The notes under the pieces are model-generated. The model did no database searches and was not told the DNA's origin. It saw only the letters and a list, made by a program, of their open reading frames with translations. The position numbers were made by a program, and so were the translations under genes. Of a DNA stretch of 64,000 nucleotides, positions 54,157 through 63,857 are shown one piece after another. Where the stretch lies: positions 186,001-250,000 of the forward strand of contig NZ_KB849790.1 in NCBI RefSeq assembly GCF_000369045.1, given 5' to 3'. Each line of letters begins with the position of its first letter. Within the stretch, counting starts at the first letter, position 1. Origin of the DNA: Acinetobacter pittii ATCC 19004 = CIP 70.29. GTDB lineage: Bacteria; Pseudomonadota; Gammaproteobacteria; Pseudomonadales; Moraxellaceae.

Positions 54157-54570
54157 ATGGGTATGAATGTCGGTTCAAATAATGATGACGATGTGATGTT
54201 AGAAGTCAACATGACACCTCTTATTGATGTCATGTTAGTACTCATTATTATGTTTATTATTACCATACCTGCACCAAACAACGCGATTAATATTAATTTG
54301 CCAAATGGCACACCGCCACCAACAAATGAAAAGCCACCTGAAGTGATTGATGTAAGAATTGATGCGGTAGGCAAAGTATTTTGGAATAATCAAGAGGTTT
54401 CTGACCGAAAGGCGCTAGAGACTTTATTTCAAGGTGTTGTTGCTAAAAAAGATCAAGACCAGATCAAACTCAAACCAGACCAGATGGCTGAATATAAAAA
54501 TGTAGCGATGGTCATGGCTACTGCACAACGTTTAGGTGTCACTAAAATTGGAATTGTGAGCAATAACTAA
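54157..54570 (+). CDS. exbD: ExbD-family proton channel subunit (second)
   Basis: 137 residues with the membrane helix MTPLIDVMLVLIIMFIITI and Asp24, and a periplasmic domain. A paralogue of the preceding gene, with AAGGAG upstream. Two ExbD genes in a row are known from Xanthomonas TonB loci; they may form mixed channel complexes. Last gene of the rightward operon, with a terminator following. Confidence 0.92.
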   Translation: MGMNVGSNNDDDVMLEVNMTPLIDVMLVLIIMFIITIPAPNNAININLPNGTPPPTNEKPPEVIDVRIDAVGKVFWNNQEVSDRKALETLFQGVVAKKDQDQIKLKPDQMAEYKNVAMVMATAQRLGVTKIGIVSNN

Positions 54571-54607
54571 TATTGCTTTTCAATATATTTAATTCTATTA
54601 ACTCCTG

Positions 54608-54640
54608 CGCTAACTTGAATCTTCAGTTAGCGTTTTTTTT
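54608..54640 (+). terminator. Terminator of the TonB receptor operon
   Basis: Stem CGCTAACT / AGTTAGCG with a 9-nt loop followed by eight T, directly after the second exbD. Confidence 0.88.
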
Positions 54641-55088
54641 AATTAGAAATATTCAACTCTAAAATAATATCTCCACACTCATCATGTTCTCCAGTTTCTC
54701 GGAAACCCATTTTTTTATAAAGTTTTCCAGCAATGTTATTAGAAGATTTATACATCGTTCTAATTCGTTTAGCTCCTTTTGCAGCCATTTCATCAATTGC
54801 CATTTGCAATGCCGTGGTACCACAACCTTTAGCCTGATTATTTGCATCAATCATAAAACGAAACAACCAAAATAATGTCTCATCAGGTGGATCAACTTCG
54901 ACACAATACATTAAAAATCCAATGACTTTATCATCCGAAAAAATCACTCTTGGACAGTAATGTTCTTCCACTTTAGACTCAGCAATAGAATATACATTTG
55001 GTGCAACATAATCTTTTTGGGATTCATCCAACGATAATCTCGCACATAGAATCCAATTCTCACGATCAAGATCTTTTAGACTAATCAA
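54639..55088 (-). CDS. GNAT acetyltransferase, BltD/PaiA-like
   Basis: 149 residues with the GNAT acetyl-CoA motif region (NNQAKGCGTTALQMAIDEMAAKGA) and the C-terminal KSSNNIAGKLYKKMGF. The pattern resembles spermine/spermidine or diamine acetyltransferases of the BltD group, but the substrate cannot be fixed by sequence. The start is TTG at 55088 with AGAGG nine bases upstream. Confidence 0.75.
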   Translation of the reverse strand: MISLKDLDRENWILCARLSLDESQKDYVAPNVYSIAESKVEEHYCPRVIFSDDKVIGFLMYCVEVDPPDETLFWLFRFMIDANNQAKGCGTTALQMAIDEMAAKGAKRIRTMYKSSNNIAGKLYKKMGFRETGEHDECGDIILELNISN

Positions 55089-55145
55089 ATTAAAAACCTC
55101 TTAGCTATTAATCTATATTCCATAAGCACAAAATATACCGAAAAT

Positions 55146-55172
55146 AAAAAAGCCTCCGAAGAGGCTTTTTTT
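55146..55172. terminator. Terminator after glcB
   Basis: A-run, stem GCCTC / GAGGC, loop CGAA, then T-run. It sits at the 3' side of the minus-strand glcB. Confidence 0.88.
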
Positions 55173-55187
55173 CAAAACAGGATGAAA

Positions 55188-57353
55188 TTAATCACCTGTA
55201 TAACCTTTTAACTTCAAACGAGCAGCATGAAGTAAAGGCTCAGTATAACCAGAAGGCTGTTCACAACCTTTGAAGATAAGATCAGAAGCCGCTTGGAAAG
55301 CAATATTTGTTTCAAAGTTAGCTGCCATTGGTTTATACAATGGATCATTCGCATTTTGCTCATCAACAATTTTTGCCATACGTTTAAGCACTTCTTCAAC
55401 TTGTTCACGAGTTACAATACCGTGACGTAACCAGTTAGCAACGTGTTGAGAAGAAATACGTAATGTTGCACGGTCTTCCATTAAGCCCACGTTGTTAATA
55501 TCAGGAACTTTCGAACAACCTACACCTAAGTCAACCCAACGAACAACGTAACCTAAAATACCTTGGCAGTTATTTTCAAGTTCATTGTTGATCTCTTCTG
55601 CTGACCAGTTTGTTTCCGGTGCAAATGGAGGGGTTAACAAGTCATCTAATGACAACATTTCTTCAGCTTTTAACTGATCTTGACGTGCTTTTACATTTAC
55701 TTGATGGTAATGCATCGCGTGAAGAACAGCACCCGTTGGAGATGGTACCCAAGCACATGAAGCACCCGCATTTGGATGTGCAGCTTTAGTTGCTAACATA
55801 TCTTTCATGCTATCTGGTTTTGGCCACATACCTTTACCAATCTGTGCTTTACCTTGTAAACCACATTTCAAGCCAATTGCAACGTTACGGTTTTCGTAAG
55901 CAGCGATCCATTTTTGTGTTTTAACAGCTTCTTTACGAACAACTGGCGCAGCTTCCATAGAAGTATGGATTTCGTCACCCGTACGGTCCATAAAGCCAGT
56001 ATTAATAAAGATTGTACGGTCTTTAGCAGCAGCAATACAGTTTTTCAAGTTTACAGATGTACGGCGCTCTTCATCCATAATACCGATTTTTAACGACTTA
56101 GGTGGTAATCCAATCGCCTGTTCAGCACGTTCAAATAACTCTACAGCAAACGCAACTTCTTCAGGACCATGCATTTTTGGCTTAACAATATACATAGAAC
56201 CTTTACGAGAGTTTTTATTTTCGTTTGTACTACGGATATCAGCAATTGATAACAATGGAGTCACCAATGCATCCATAATACCTTCAAAAATTTCTTCGCC
56301 GTCTACCAAAATAGCTGGGTTAGTCATTAAGTGACCCACGTTACGAAGTAACATAAGTGAACGACCATGAAGTTTTGTTGTACCACCAATTAAGTTTTTA
56401 ATTTCGCGATCTTTATTTAGATCACGAACAATCGTTTTACCATTCTTTTCAATAGATTCTTGAAGTGTACCCTTCATTAAACCTAACCAATTACGGTAAC
56501 CTTCAACTTTTTCTTCTGCATCGACAGCCGCAACCGAGTCTTCCAAATCTTGAATTGTGGTTACTGCCGCTTCAAATGTTAAATCTTTAACACCCGCTGG
56601 ATCAGTTTGTCCAATTGGGCTATTTGCATCAATTTCGATAATGACATGAAGACCATTACTTAAAAGTACAACTTCTGAAGGATTTGCTTCTTCACCATTG
56701 AAACCAACAAACTGAGCTTCATGAGCTAAACCTGTTTTTGAACCATCTTTCAAAGTTACAACGAGTTTATTTTGCTCAATTGCATATTTTGTTGCATCTG
56801 CATGTGAACCTTGAGCAAGCGGGAAAACTTCATTTAAGAAATTCTTAGCGAACTCAATAACTTTTGCACCACGAACAGGATTATATCCTTTACCCTTTTC
56901 AGCTCCGCCTTCTTCAGAAATTACATCGAAGCCGTAAAGTGCATCATATAAAGAACCCCAACGGGCATTTGCTGCATTTAAGCAATAACGTGCATTACGT
57001 ACAGGTACAACTAACTGTGGTCCTGCCAACAACGCAATTTCTTCATCTACATTTTCAGTAGTGATTTGAAAATCTTCAACTTCTGGTAATAAATAACCAA
57101 TTTCAGTTAAGAACGCTTTATAAGCACCTAATTCAAATTTATTGTTACGGTGCCATTCATCAATTTTTGCTTGTAATTCATCACGCTTAGCCAATAATGC
57201 TTTATTTTTTGGGCTAAGATCGACAACAACTTGCTCAAAGTTCTTCCAGTAAGTTTCACTATCTAAACCAGAACCTGGTAAAGCTTCATTTTCGATAAAA
57301 TCGTAAAGTTCTTTAGCAATCGCTAACTTGCCTTTTTGAATACGTGCAGTCAT
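55188..57353 (-). CDS. glcB: Malate synthase G
   Basis: 721 residues, the length of malate synthase G (723 in E. coli). It condenses glyoxylate with acetyl-CoA to make malate in the glyoxylate pathway, letting cells grow on acetate, fatty acids or alkanes. Segments include [56 protein letters not shown] and the C-terminal [22 protein letters not shown] precedes the ATG. Monocistronic with a 368-bp upstream region. Confidence 0.97.
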   Translation of the reverse strand: MTARIQKGKLAIAKELYDFIENEALPGSGLDSETYWKNFEQVVVDLSPKNKALLAKRDELQAKIDEWHRNNKFELGAYKAFLTEIGYLLPEVEDFQITTENVDEEIALLAGPQLVVPVRNARYCLNAANARWGSLYDALYGFDVISEEGGAEKGKGYNPVRGAKVIEFAKNFLNEVFPLAQGSHADATKYAIEQNKLVVTLKDGSKTGLAHEAQFVGFNGEEANPSEVVLLSNGLHVIIEIDANSPIGQTDPAGVKDLTFEAAVTTIQDLEDSVAAVDAEEKVEGYRNWLGLMKGTLQESIEKNGKTIVRDLNKDREIKNLIGGTTKLHGRSLMLLRNVGHLMTNPAILVDGEEIFEGIMDALVTPLLSIADIRSTNENKNSRKGSMYIVKPKMHGPEEVAFAVELFERAEQAIGLPPKSLKIGIMDEERRTSVNLKNCIAAAKDRTIFINTGFMDRTGDEIHTSMEAAPVVRKEAVKTQKWIAAYENRNVAIGLKCGLQGKAQIGKGMWPKPDSMKDMLATKAAHPNAGASCAWVPSPTGAVLHAMHYHQVNVKARQDQLKAEEMLSLDDLLTPPFAPETNWSAEEINNELENNCQGILGYVVRWVDLGVGCSKVPDINNVGLMEDRATLRISSQHVANWLRHGIVTREQVEEVLKRMAKIVDEQNANDPLYKPMAANFETNIAFQAASDLIFKGCEQPSGYTEPLLHAARLKLKGYTGD

Positions 57354-57721
57354 TGTCTTTCCTGAAGTTGCTACTTTTTATACCAAGAGAATCCTAGTAT
57401 ACCGATTTAAATTAAGCTGAATACTAATATCACATTCCTAAATAGTAAGCATTTTCCCTTGCAAAACTATTGACAAAGATAAATTTTTCTATATAGGAAA
57501 TATTAAAATTCTAACTAGGATTCCCATCAATTTATTCAATATTTAAAGATACTGAAACTAGACTTTTTGTTAACAGACAAAAAGTTTCACTATCTTGTTT
57601 TTCTAAAGCGTATTTAGTTATATCAAACTTTGCTGCGTGAAAAAGCACTATTTAATTAAATTTATCTATTTTTTGTTATAAAAAAGCGCTCAATCTAGAG
57701 CGCTTTTCATATCTATTTTAC
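57354..57721. other. Upstream region of glcB / downstream of zapE
   Basis: 368 bp without a gene. It contains an imperfect inverted repeat at 57554-57588 (arms around ACTTTTTGT / ACAAAAAGT with loop TAACAG) and the zapE terminator at 57682-57707. The rest is AT-rich. Confidence 0.6.
57682..57707 (-). terminator. Terminator after zapE
   Basis: Perfect 10-bp stem AAAAGCGCTC / GAGCGCTTTT with a 6-nt loop, just downstream of the minus-strand zapE stop. Confidence 0.85.
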
Positions 57722-58864
57722 TTAAGAGGTTTTTGTAGCATCAATATGTCGGTGTTCAGAATGTAAATATTCATCAGACTGCATTTCTAGCAAACGTGAA
57801 CGCGTACGTTCAATCTCAAATGCTAACTTTTCACCTTGATAAATATCAATAATACTATCTTGAGACGTTAAAAGTAATTTCACACCTCGATCGTAAAACT
57901 CATCGACTAGATAAATAAAGCGACGAGTACCTTCAGATAAGAAATCTGTCAAATGAGGAACATTACTCACTAGAACCGTATTATAAATATTTGCAATTTC
58001 AATAAAATCTGCTGGGCTACGTGGTTTAAAGCAGAGTTCAGAAAACTCACACCACAACACATCTTCTGTATGTCCCAAAGTCTCGACAACACGATTATTA
58101 ATCACAATCGGCTCTTGAGAATGAGCTTGTGTATGGGTTAAAGCACTAAAACGTTCAGCCATCCAGCTTTGCGCTTCATTCGTTAATGGCGATTTAAATA
58201 ATTGAGCTTGTTTTAGTACACGCAAACGATAGTCCACACCTGCATCTACATTTAAAACAGCACAGTTCTTTTTAACCATTTCAATGGTTGGCAAGAAACG
58301 ATCACGGTGAATACCGTTTTTATATAAGCCATCTGGTGCAATGTTTGATGTTGCGATTAATGTCACACCACGAACAAACAATTTTTGGAATAAATCACTC
58401 AAAATCATTGCATCTGTTACGTTTGATACAAAGAACTCATCAAAACAGATAACGACAGCATCTTTATAGATTTGGTCAGCTACGATTTCAAGTGGATTAC
58501 GTTGGCCTGAAAGCTTATTTAGTTCTTTATGAACATGTTGCATGAAATGATGAAAATGCATACGCGTTTTACGGCGAAATGGCACAGATTCATAAAATTG
58601 ATCCATCAGCCAAGTTTTTCCACGGCCTACTCCGCCCCACATATATACACCTTTAGGTGAAGTTTGGCGACGAAAACGACGGAAAGCTTTTTTTGAGGCT
58701 TTATAACGGTTTAAAAGTTCTTTCCATACGCGATCTAATTCTTGCACTGCCTGTGCTTGCGCTTCATCTGCCATAAATTGACCTGAAGCTAAAGCCTCAG
58801 CATAGCGTTCTGCTGGGGAAGAAGGTGTGAATGCAGTACTATGAGAAGATTTTAAATTTAACAT
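57722..58864 (-). CDS. zapE: Cell division ATPase ZapE (AFG1-like)
   Basis: 380 residues. P-loop GGVGRGKT at 77-84, Walker B VICFDEFFV at about 149, and the family-specific YLVDEFYDRGVKL late. ZapE associates with the Z-ring and modulates FtsZ in E. coli and is linked to AAA-type Afg1. No signal peptide. Start ATG at 58864. Confidence 0.93.
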   Translation of the reverse strand: MLNLKSSHSTAFTPSSPAERYAEALASGQFMADEAQAQAVQELDRVWKELLNRYKASKKAFRRFRRQTSPKGVYMWGGVGRGKTWLMDQFYESVPFRRKTRMHFHHFMQHVHKELNKLSGQRNPLEIVADQIYKDAVVICFDEFFVSNVTDAMILSDLFQKLFVRGVTLIATSNIAPDGLYKNGIHRDRFLPTIEMVKKNCAVLNVDAGVDYRLRVLKQAQLFKSPLTNEAQSWMAERFSALTHTQAHSQEPIVINNRVVETLGHTEDVLWCEFSELCFKPRSPADFIEIANIYNTVLVSNVPHLTDFLSEGTRRFIYLVDEFYDRGVKLLLTSQDSIIDIYQGEKLAFEIERTRSRLLEMQSDEYLHSEHRHIDATKTS

Positions 58865-58941
58865 ATCGTTTTATTTCAATTTTAACTGATGAGAGTATAG
58901 CGAACATTTTGTTCAACCACATTAGCTTTTAGCATCAAGAG

Positions 58942-59964
58942 TTACGACGATGACTCTTTTGCATATTGCCGAGGACTCTGTCCAAACCATCGTTTAAATG
59001 CATGATTAAATGCCGCCGGTTCAGAATAGCCGAGTAATTCAGCAACAACTTCTATTGAGTATTCCCTATATTCCATAAGCTTCAATGCCTTATTCTTGAT
59101 AATTTGTTCACGAATTTGCTTATAACTCGTATTTAGCTGTTGCAGTTGATGCCTTAATGTCCTTTCAGGCATTTTCAATGCAAAAGCTGTTTCCGCCATG
59201 CTCGGGATAATTCCTTGTTGCAGTTCAAGATAATCTTGCACACATTGTATGATATGTGGAGTTTGATGATCTTGTTGATTTAATCTTGTTATTTCTGCAA
59301 TACATTTTGATTCATAAATACGATGTGTAATGATATCAGCAGAAGGAATCTTGATTTCAAGTACATCCTTACTTAGGCTAAATGCCGCATATTTACCATT
59401 AAAATGCACATCTTCGCCATAATATGCAAAATAACATGACAAAGTATCCATATCAGTAGGCTTTTCAAATGGAAGTTCTATACGCATCGTAGGCATTTGT
59501 AATCCCATCATCGTATAAATATCTTGAATAAACTTATAAGTTCCAGAGACTTCACATTGTGCCCGTAACTGACCAATTTCCGTTTTTAAATCAACCGGCA
59601 AATAATTTAAAATCGTCCGCTCATCAGTTTCGTATAAAGCTAAGCTACCAAATAAATGCGTAAGCTTTTGATATTTTATACCCTTATTTAAAGCAGTTTG
59701 AATATCATTACTTGTGACAAGTAGCATAAGCAATGGGCCGTAACCGGCTAAAGCATAATGCTGTCCAATAAATAAACCCTTTTCAGGCTCTACATTTTTA
59801 CTAATTATTTGTTGAATGTCCCATTCAAGACGATCATGAATTGTGGAACTCGGGTCTAGAGCATCGACTTTAATACCTATATCGGCCAAACGTGAGTCGA
59901 CATCAATGCCAGCATTGCGCATTCCTTGAATTAAATAGATTAAACCAAGTATCGACCGTTTCAT
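58942..59964 (-). CDS. AraC-family regulator with arabinose-binding-like sensor domain
   Basis: About 340 residues: N-terminal PF12625-type domain (about 10-190) and C-terminal AraC double helix-turn-helix (MAETAFALKMPERTLRHQL, then VVAELLGYSEPAAFNHAFKRWFG). Such regulators often control neighbouring catabolic genes. I chose the Met at 59964; the open frame extends 16 codons further to 60012. It faces away from the flavin monooxygenase, across 160 bp, so it likely controls it. Effector unknown. Confidence 0.85.
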   Translation of the reverse strand: MKRSILGLIYLIQGMRNAGIDVDSRLADIGIKVDALDPSSTIHDRLEWDIQQIISKNVEPEKGLFIGQHYALAGYGPLLMLLVTSNDIQTALNKGIKYQKLTHLFGSLALYETDERTILNYLPVDLKTEIGQLRAQCEVSGTYKFIQDIYTMMGLQMPTMRIELPFEKPTDMDTLSCYFAYYGEDVHFNGKYAAFSLSKDVLEIKIPSADIITHRIYESKCIAEITRLNQQDHQTPHIIQCVQDYLELQQGIIPSMAETAFALKMPERTLRHQLQQLNTSYKQIREQIIKNKALKLMEYREYSIEVVAELLGYSEPAAFNHAFKRWFGQSPRQYAKESSS

Positions 59965-60124
59965 TCTTCTATCAATTTCCCTAGACTGAAATGTTTTACT
60001 ATAAAGAAGCAAGAAAATTAATTGCCGAATCTATCAATTTTCACATCGATACAATCATGTTTAAACTGATTAAAAAACGTTAGTCTTGCGTGCAATCCTC
60101 TTTTCAGCTTATGCAGGGTTTCCA

Positions 60125-61633
60125 ATGCTAAACGCAAAGCAAGATGCTATTCAAAAAACTAAAATCGCTATTATTGGTGCTGGCTTTGGTGGCCTAGCAA
60201 TGGCAATCCGTTTACTACAAAATCAACAGCAAGACTTTGTTATTTTAGAAAAATCAAACGATGTCGGTGGAACTTGGCGAGAAAATCGTTATCCAGGTGC
60301 AGCATGTGATGTTCAATCTCATATGTATTCATTGTCTTTTGCACCCAAAACAGATTGGACCAAACGCTATGCTGAGGGACCAGAGATCTTTAATTATATT
60401 CAAGACATTACAGGGAAATATAAGATTAAAGATTACTGTAAGTTTAACCATGACGTAACTCATGTCCAATATGATGAAACACGTCATGTCTGGATTCTAG
60501 ATTTTAAGAATCAACCTTCAATAGAAGCGCAATTTGTAGTTTTTGCATCTGGGCCCCTACACATCCCACAAATTCCTGCTATTAAGGGGATTGAAAAATT
60601 CAAAGGAAAAGTGTTTCATTCCTCAAAATGGGAACATGACTATGACTTAAACGCAAAGTCAGTTGCATCTATTGGTACAGGTGGTAGCGCAATTCAATAT
60701 ATTCCTGAAATAGCCAAAGATGTTAAACAGCTCTATGTATTTCAAAGAACAGCTGCATGGGTAATACCACGCGATGAGCGCAAATATTCAAGCTTAAGTA
60801 AAGCATTATTCAAATCTTCTAATATTTATCGCCAGATTCATCGTAGTCGTCTTTACTGGAGTAATGAATCTCGCGTTGTGCCCATTGTTCAACCTCAAAT
60901 CATGAAGTATGGCCAAAAATTGGCAGAAGCATTCATCCGTTTTCAAGTTAAGGATAAAGAGTTAGCAAAAAAACTCACACCTGACTTCGTTATGGGATGT
61001 AAACGTATTCTTATCTCAAATAAATACTTTCCTACCTTTAACCGAAAAAATGTTGAGCTAGTAACTGATAGTATTCAAGAGATCAAAGAAAACAGTATTG
61101 TTACTAAAGATGGTCGAGAACGACCTATTGATTGTTTAATTTACGGTACAGGTTTTATTACTGACCCACGTATTTATTTAAAACATTTCACATGTATCGG
61201 ACGTAATCAAATCGAGTTAAAACAAGCATGGAAAGATGGTGCTGAAAGCTATTACGGCATTATGACTAAAAACTTTCCCAACCTATTCCAACTGGTAGGC
61301 CCTAATACAGTTCTAGGTCATAATTCGATTATTTTTATGATTGAATCTCAAGTAAATTACATTTTACAGCTTATTCGGTTAGTAGAAGAGTCTGGTCAAA
61401 AAGCAATTGAGATCAAGCCTGAAATTCAAGACGCTTTTAACGAACGTGTTCAAAAGCAGCTGCAAGGAACCGTATGGCAAGCTGGCGGCTGTAGTAGTTG
61501 GTATCAATCTGCCGATGGTAGAAACTTTTCACTATGGCCAACTTACACATGGAAGTATTGGTTAGAAACACGTAAAGTTAAGCCCAAAGACTACTTACTT
61601 TTAAATAAAAGCTCACAAAGCTATGCAGCTTAA
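60125..61633 (+). CDS. Flavin-containing monooxygenase, Baeyer-Villiger-type
   Basis: 502 residues with two dinucleotide-binding motifs: IIGAGFGGLAMA (FAD, near the N-terminus) and GTGGSAIQYIPE (NADP). Between them is FKGKVFHSSKWE, close to the FxGxxxHxxxW(P/D) fingerprint of type I Baeyer-Villiger monooxygenases, though Glu replaces the last residue. It would insert oxygen into ketones or oxidise similar substrates. The start at 60125 has AGGG upstream; a TTG start 39 bases earlier is less likely. Next to an AraC regulator, suggesting catabolism of a small-molecule substrate. Confidence 0.85.
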   Translation: MLNAKQDAIQKTKIAIIGAGFGGLAMAIRLLQNQQQDFVILEKSNDVGGTWRENRYPGAACDVQSHMYSLSFAPKTDWTKRYAEGPEIFNYIQDITGKYKIKDYCKFNHDVTHVQYDETRHVWILDFKNQPSIEAQFVVFASGPLHIPQIPAIKGIEKFKGKVFHSSKWEHDYDLNAKSVASIGTGGSAIQYIPEIAKDVKQLYVFQRTAAWVIPRDERKYSSLSKALFKSSNIYRQIHRSRLYWSNESRVVPIVQPQIMKYGQKLAEAFIRFQVKDKELAKKLTPDFVMGCKRILISNKYFPTFNRKNVELVTDSIQEIKENSIVTKDGRERPIDCLIYGTGFITDPRIYLKHFTCIGRNQIELKQAWKDGAESYYGIMTKNFPNLFQLVGPNTVLGHNSIIFMIESQVNYILQLIRLVEESGQKAIEIKPEIQDAFNERVQKQLQGTVWQAGGCSSWYQSADGRNFSLWPTYTWKYWLETRKVKPKDYLLLNKSSQSYAA

Positions 61634-61645
61634 AATGTTCAAGAC

Positions 61646-61679
61646 ATAATAGGTAGGTTGATAACAATCTACCTATTAT
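61646..61679 (+). repeat. Hairpin directly before the LysO start codon
   Basis: A 15-bp stem with one mismatch, ATAATAGGTAGGTTG (61646-61660) and CAATCTACCTATTAT (61665-61679), loop ATAA. Its right arm ends at the base before the ATG, so no free ribosome binding site exists. It could end the monooxygenase transcript, or fold over the LysO start and regulate it. Confidence 0.55.
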
Positions 61680-62591
61680 ATGCAATCTCTTTATCTCATT
61701 ATTCAAATTTTTTTAGCACTTGCTTTCGGTTATTTCCTAGCACCCAAACTATCTCTAAATATCCGACACTTTATATTTAAAATACTGCCCTATTTTTCTT
61801 ATATTCTTTTAGCTAGTGTAGCTTTGGAATTAACCTTGGCACTTGATCAAATCGAGAATCCTTCTACCATACTTCCACCCGCTATTATAATTGCTCTTAC
61901 CACGTCTTTTGGTTCGTTCTTTACGTGTTTATTTGCTTATACAATTTTTGATAAACAAAGTGTTAAAGGAAAAATTTCCCTACAACTTTTTGTAAATGCT
62001 TTAAAGAATATTACGAAGGCTTTTCTTGCACTAGGTGTCGGTGTTTTATTCGGCGCTATCATTACTCAATTCACCTCTCATATCGCATTTAATAGCTGGT
62101 ATTTGTTATTACTTTTTATTTTTTTAATTGGTATCGAACTTGCCTTCACCCACTTTAACCGCACATGGTTAAGCTGGAAAATTTTAATTGTGCCCTTAGC
62201 TGCTTTTATAGGGTCTTGTATAGCAGGCTTTTTGAATTACTATTTACTTCTCAAGCATTTTACACTTAATGAAACTTTAGCTTTAGCACAAGGCTATGGC
62301 TGGTATTCAATGTCAGGGATTTTATTTACGCAATTACATTCGGCAGAGTTGGGTGGAATCGCCTTATTAACCGACTTATTTAGAGAAATTGTTGCTATTT
62401 TTCTAATGTATACCATGGGTTGGCGTTTTCCACGCCCTGCTATCTCAAGTGCTGGAGCAACATCCATGGATGTTACCTTAGCAATGGTAAAACAATCATG
62501 TGGTACACATTATGTACCACATGCCATGATGAGCGGCTTATTACTAAGCCTACTTGCCCCGTTATTAATTAGCTTATTCCTAAATTTTTAG
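61680..62591 (+). CDS. lysO: LysO-family exporter (YbjE-like)
   Basis: 303 residues with eight or so membrane helices. The late [28 protein letters not shown] and [15 protein letters not shown] blocks match LysO, which exports lysine and analogues such as thialysine. No ribosome binding site is visible because a hairpin ends at the base before the ATG. The stop overlaps the stop of convergent pyrF by 4 bp. Confidence 0.85.
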   Translation: MQSLYLIIQIFLALAFGYFLAPKLSLNIRHFIFKILPYFSYILLASVALELTLALDQIENPSTILPPAIIIALTTSFGSFFTCLFAYTIFDKQSVKGKISLQLFVNALKNITKAFLALGVGVLFGAIITQFTSHIAFNSWYLLLLFIFLIGIELAFTHFNRTWLSWKILIVPLAAFIGSCIAGFLNYYLLLKHFTLNETLALAQGYGWYSMSGILFTQLHSAELGGIALLTDLFREIVAIFLMYTMGWRFPRPAISSAGATSMDVTLAMVKQSCGTHYVPHAMMSGLLLSLLAPLLISLFLNF

Positions 62592-63289
62592 GTAATTGAA
62601 GCAAGAATAGACTTCAACATTTCTGTTGGCTTTTCTGCTTTAGTAATCGGGCGACCAATTACCAGATGCGTAGAGCCATCAAGCATAGCTTGCTTTGGAG
62701 TTACAATACGTTTTTGGTCGTCTGCATTAGAACCTTCTGGACGAATACCAGGTGTTACTAAAGAGAAGTCTTGCCCAATTAATTCACGAAGAATCTTAGC
62801 TTCTTGAGCTGAACAAACCACCCCATCCAAGCCACTTTCTTTCGTTAAATTAGCCAAGCGCTTTACATGCTCTACAGGTTCAACATCTAAACCAATATCT
62901 TTTAAATCTTCACGACCCATTGATGTGAGTACTGTCACAGCAATAAGTTGGGTTTGATAGTTACCCGCTTTTAAACGTTCCACACAAGTTTCCATCATTT
63001 TACGGCCACCTGAAGCGTGAACATTTACCATCCATACGCCTAAATCAGCCGCTGCACATACTGCTTGAGCGGTAGTATTTGGAATATCATGAAATTTAAG
63101 ATCAAGAAAAACTTCAAAATTTTGTTCTTGCAGTTTTTTTACAACAGATGGGCCTTCATGAGTAAAAAGCTCTTTACCTACTTTTACGCGGCATAAAGCA
63201 GGATCAAGCTGTTCAACAATTTTTAAAGCGTCATATTGGCTTTTTGCATCTAACGCAACAATGATACTCAAGAGACTTTCTTCCATCAT
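62588..63289 (-). CDS. pyrF: Orotidine 5'-phosphate decarboxylase
   Basis: 233 residues with the [10 protein letters not shown] active-site motif (Lys and two Asp), [10 protein letters not shown] and [14 protein letters not shown] phosphate loop. Last step of de novo UMP synthesis. Two Met codons begin the frame; the family length fits either. Convergent with lysO, sharing stop-codon bases. Confidence 0.97.
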   Translation of the reverse strand: MMEESLLSIIVALDAKSQYDALKIVEQLDPALCRVKVGKELFTHEGPSVVKKLQEQNFEVFLDLKFHDIPNTTAQAVCAAADLGVWMVNVHASGGRKMMETCVERLKAGNYQTQLIAVTVLTSMGREDLKDIGLDVEPVEHVKRLANLTKESGLDGVVCSAQEAKILRELIGQDFSLVTPGIRPEGSNADDQKRIVTPKQAMLDGSTHLVIGRPITKAEKPTEMLKSILASIT

Positions 63290-63425
63290 ATAAAATCAGC
63301 GTTATTATAATAGACAACTCATGAAGGAATAAAGGAATGTAGAGAGCTGCTTTCCAAAATTAAAGCGATAAGATCAAAAGCGTTTATATTTAGAAGAATA
63401 AAAGAAGAGATAAAATTTAGAGACA

Positions 63426-63457
63426 TACTACTCTTTACTCATTAATAAAGAGTAGTA
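63426..63457. repeat. 12-bp hairpin between LapA-domain gene and pyrF
   Basis: Perfect arms TACTACTCTTTA / TAAAGAGTAGTA with 8-nt loop, followed on the plus strand by a G7 run (63459-63465). Downstream of the minus-strand LapA gene, probably a weak terminator. Confidence 0.55.
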
Positions 63458-63466
63458 CGGGGGGGA

Positions 63467-63832
63467 TTATAGCGGAGTAGAATTTTTATCTTGCGGATAA
63501 ATATCTACAACGGTTTTTTCATGTCTTACATTTGCAGCTGCTTCAGCCGCTGCTAATTGAGCACTTTGGATTTGTTCTTTTCTTAAATGGTCAATATCTT
63601 TACGCAGGCGTTTAATTTCCCAACCTTTTTGGAATACTCTGAAAACCTGTACACCAAGTAAAAGACCGACCACTGTTCCTAGTACTAATGTGAGTAGCAA
63701 TAATAAGCCTAAACGCATAGCTGGAACTTGGGTAAATAACAAATCAACAGAAAGTTCTGTTGGATTCTGCAAAACAAGTGCTAAAGAATAGCCAAATACA
63801 ACAATAAGCAATGCAATTAAAATATAACGCAT
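63467..63832 (-). CDS. lapA: LapA-domain (DUF1049) membrane protein
   Basis: About 121 residues: two N-terminal membrane helices (RYILIALLIVVFGYSLALVL, then LGLLLLLTLVLGTVVGLLLG) and a cytoplasmic tail (KRLRKDIDHLRKEQI coiled coil). LapA takes part in lipopolysaccharide assembly control with LapB in E. coli. The neighbourhood ihfB-lapA-(lapB)-pyrF resembles gammaproteobacteria, but lapB is not between lapA and pyrF here. I chose the Met at 63832; GTG at 63838 is possible. Confidence 0.85.
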   Translation of the reverse strand: MRYILIALLIVVFGYSLALVLQNPTELSVDLLFTQVPAMRLGLLLLLTLVLGTVVGLLLGVQVFRVFQKGWEIKRLRKDIDHLRKEQIQSAQLAAAEAAANVRHEKTVVDIYPQDKNSTPL

Positions 63833-63857
63833 AGACACCCCGACTTATAAATTTTAT

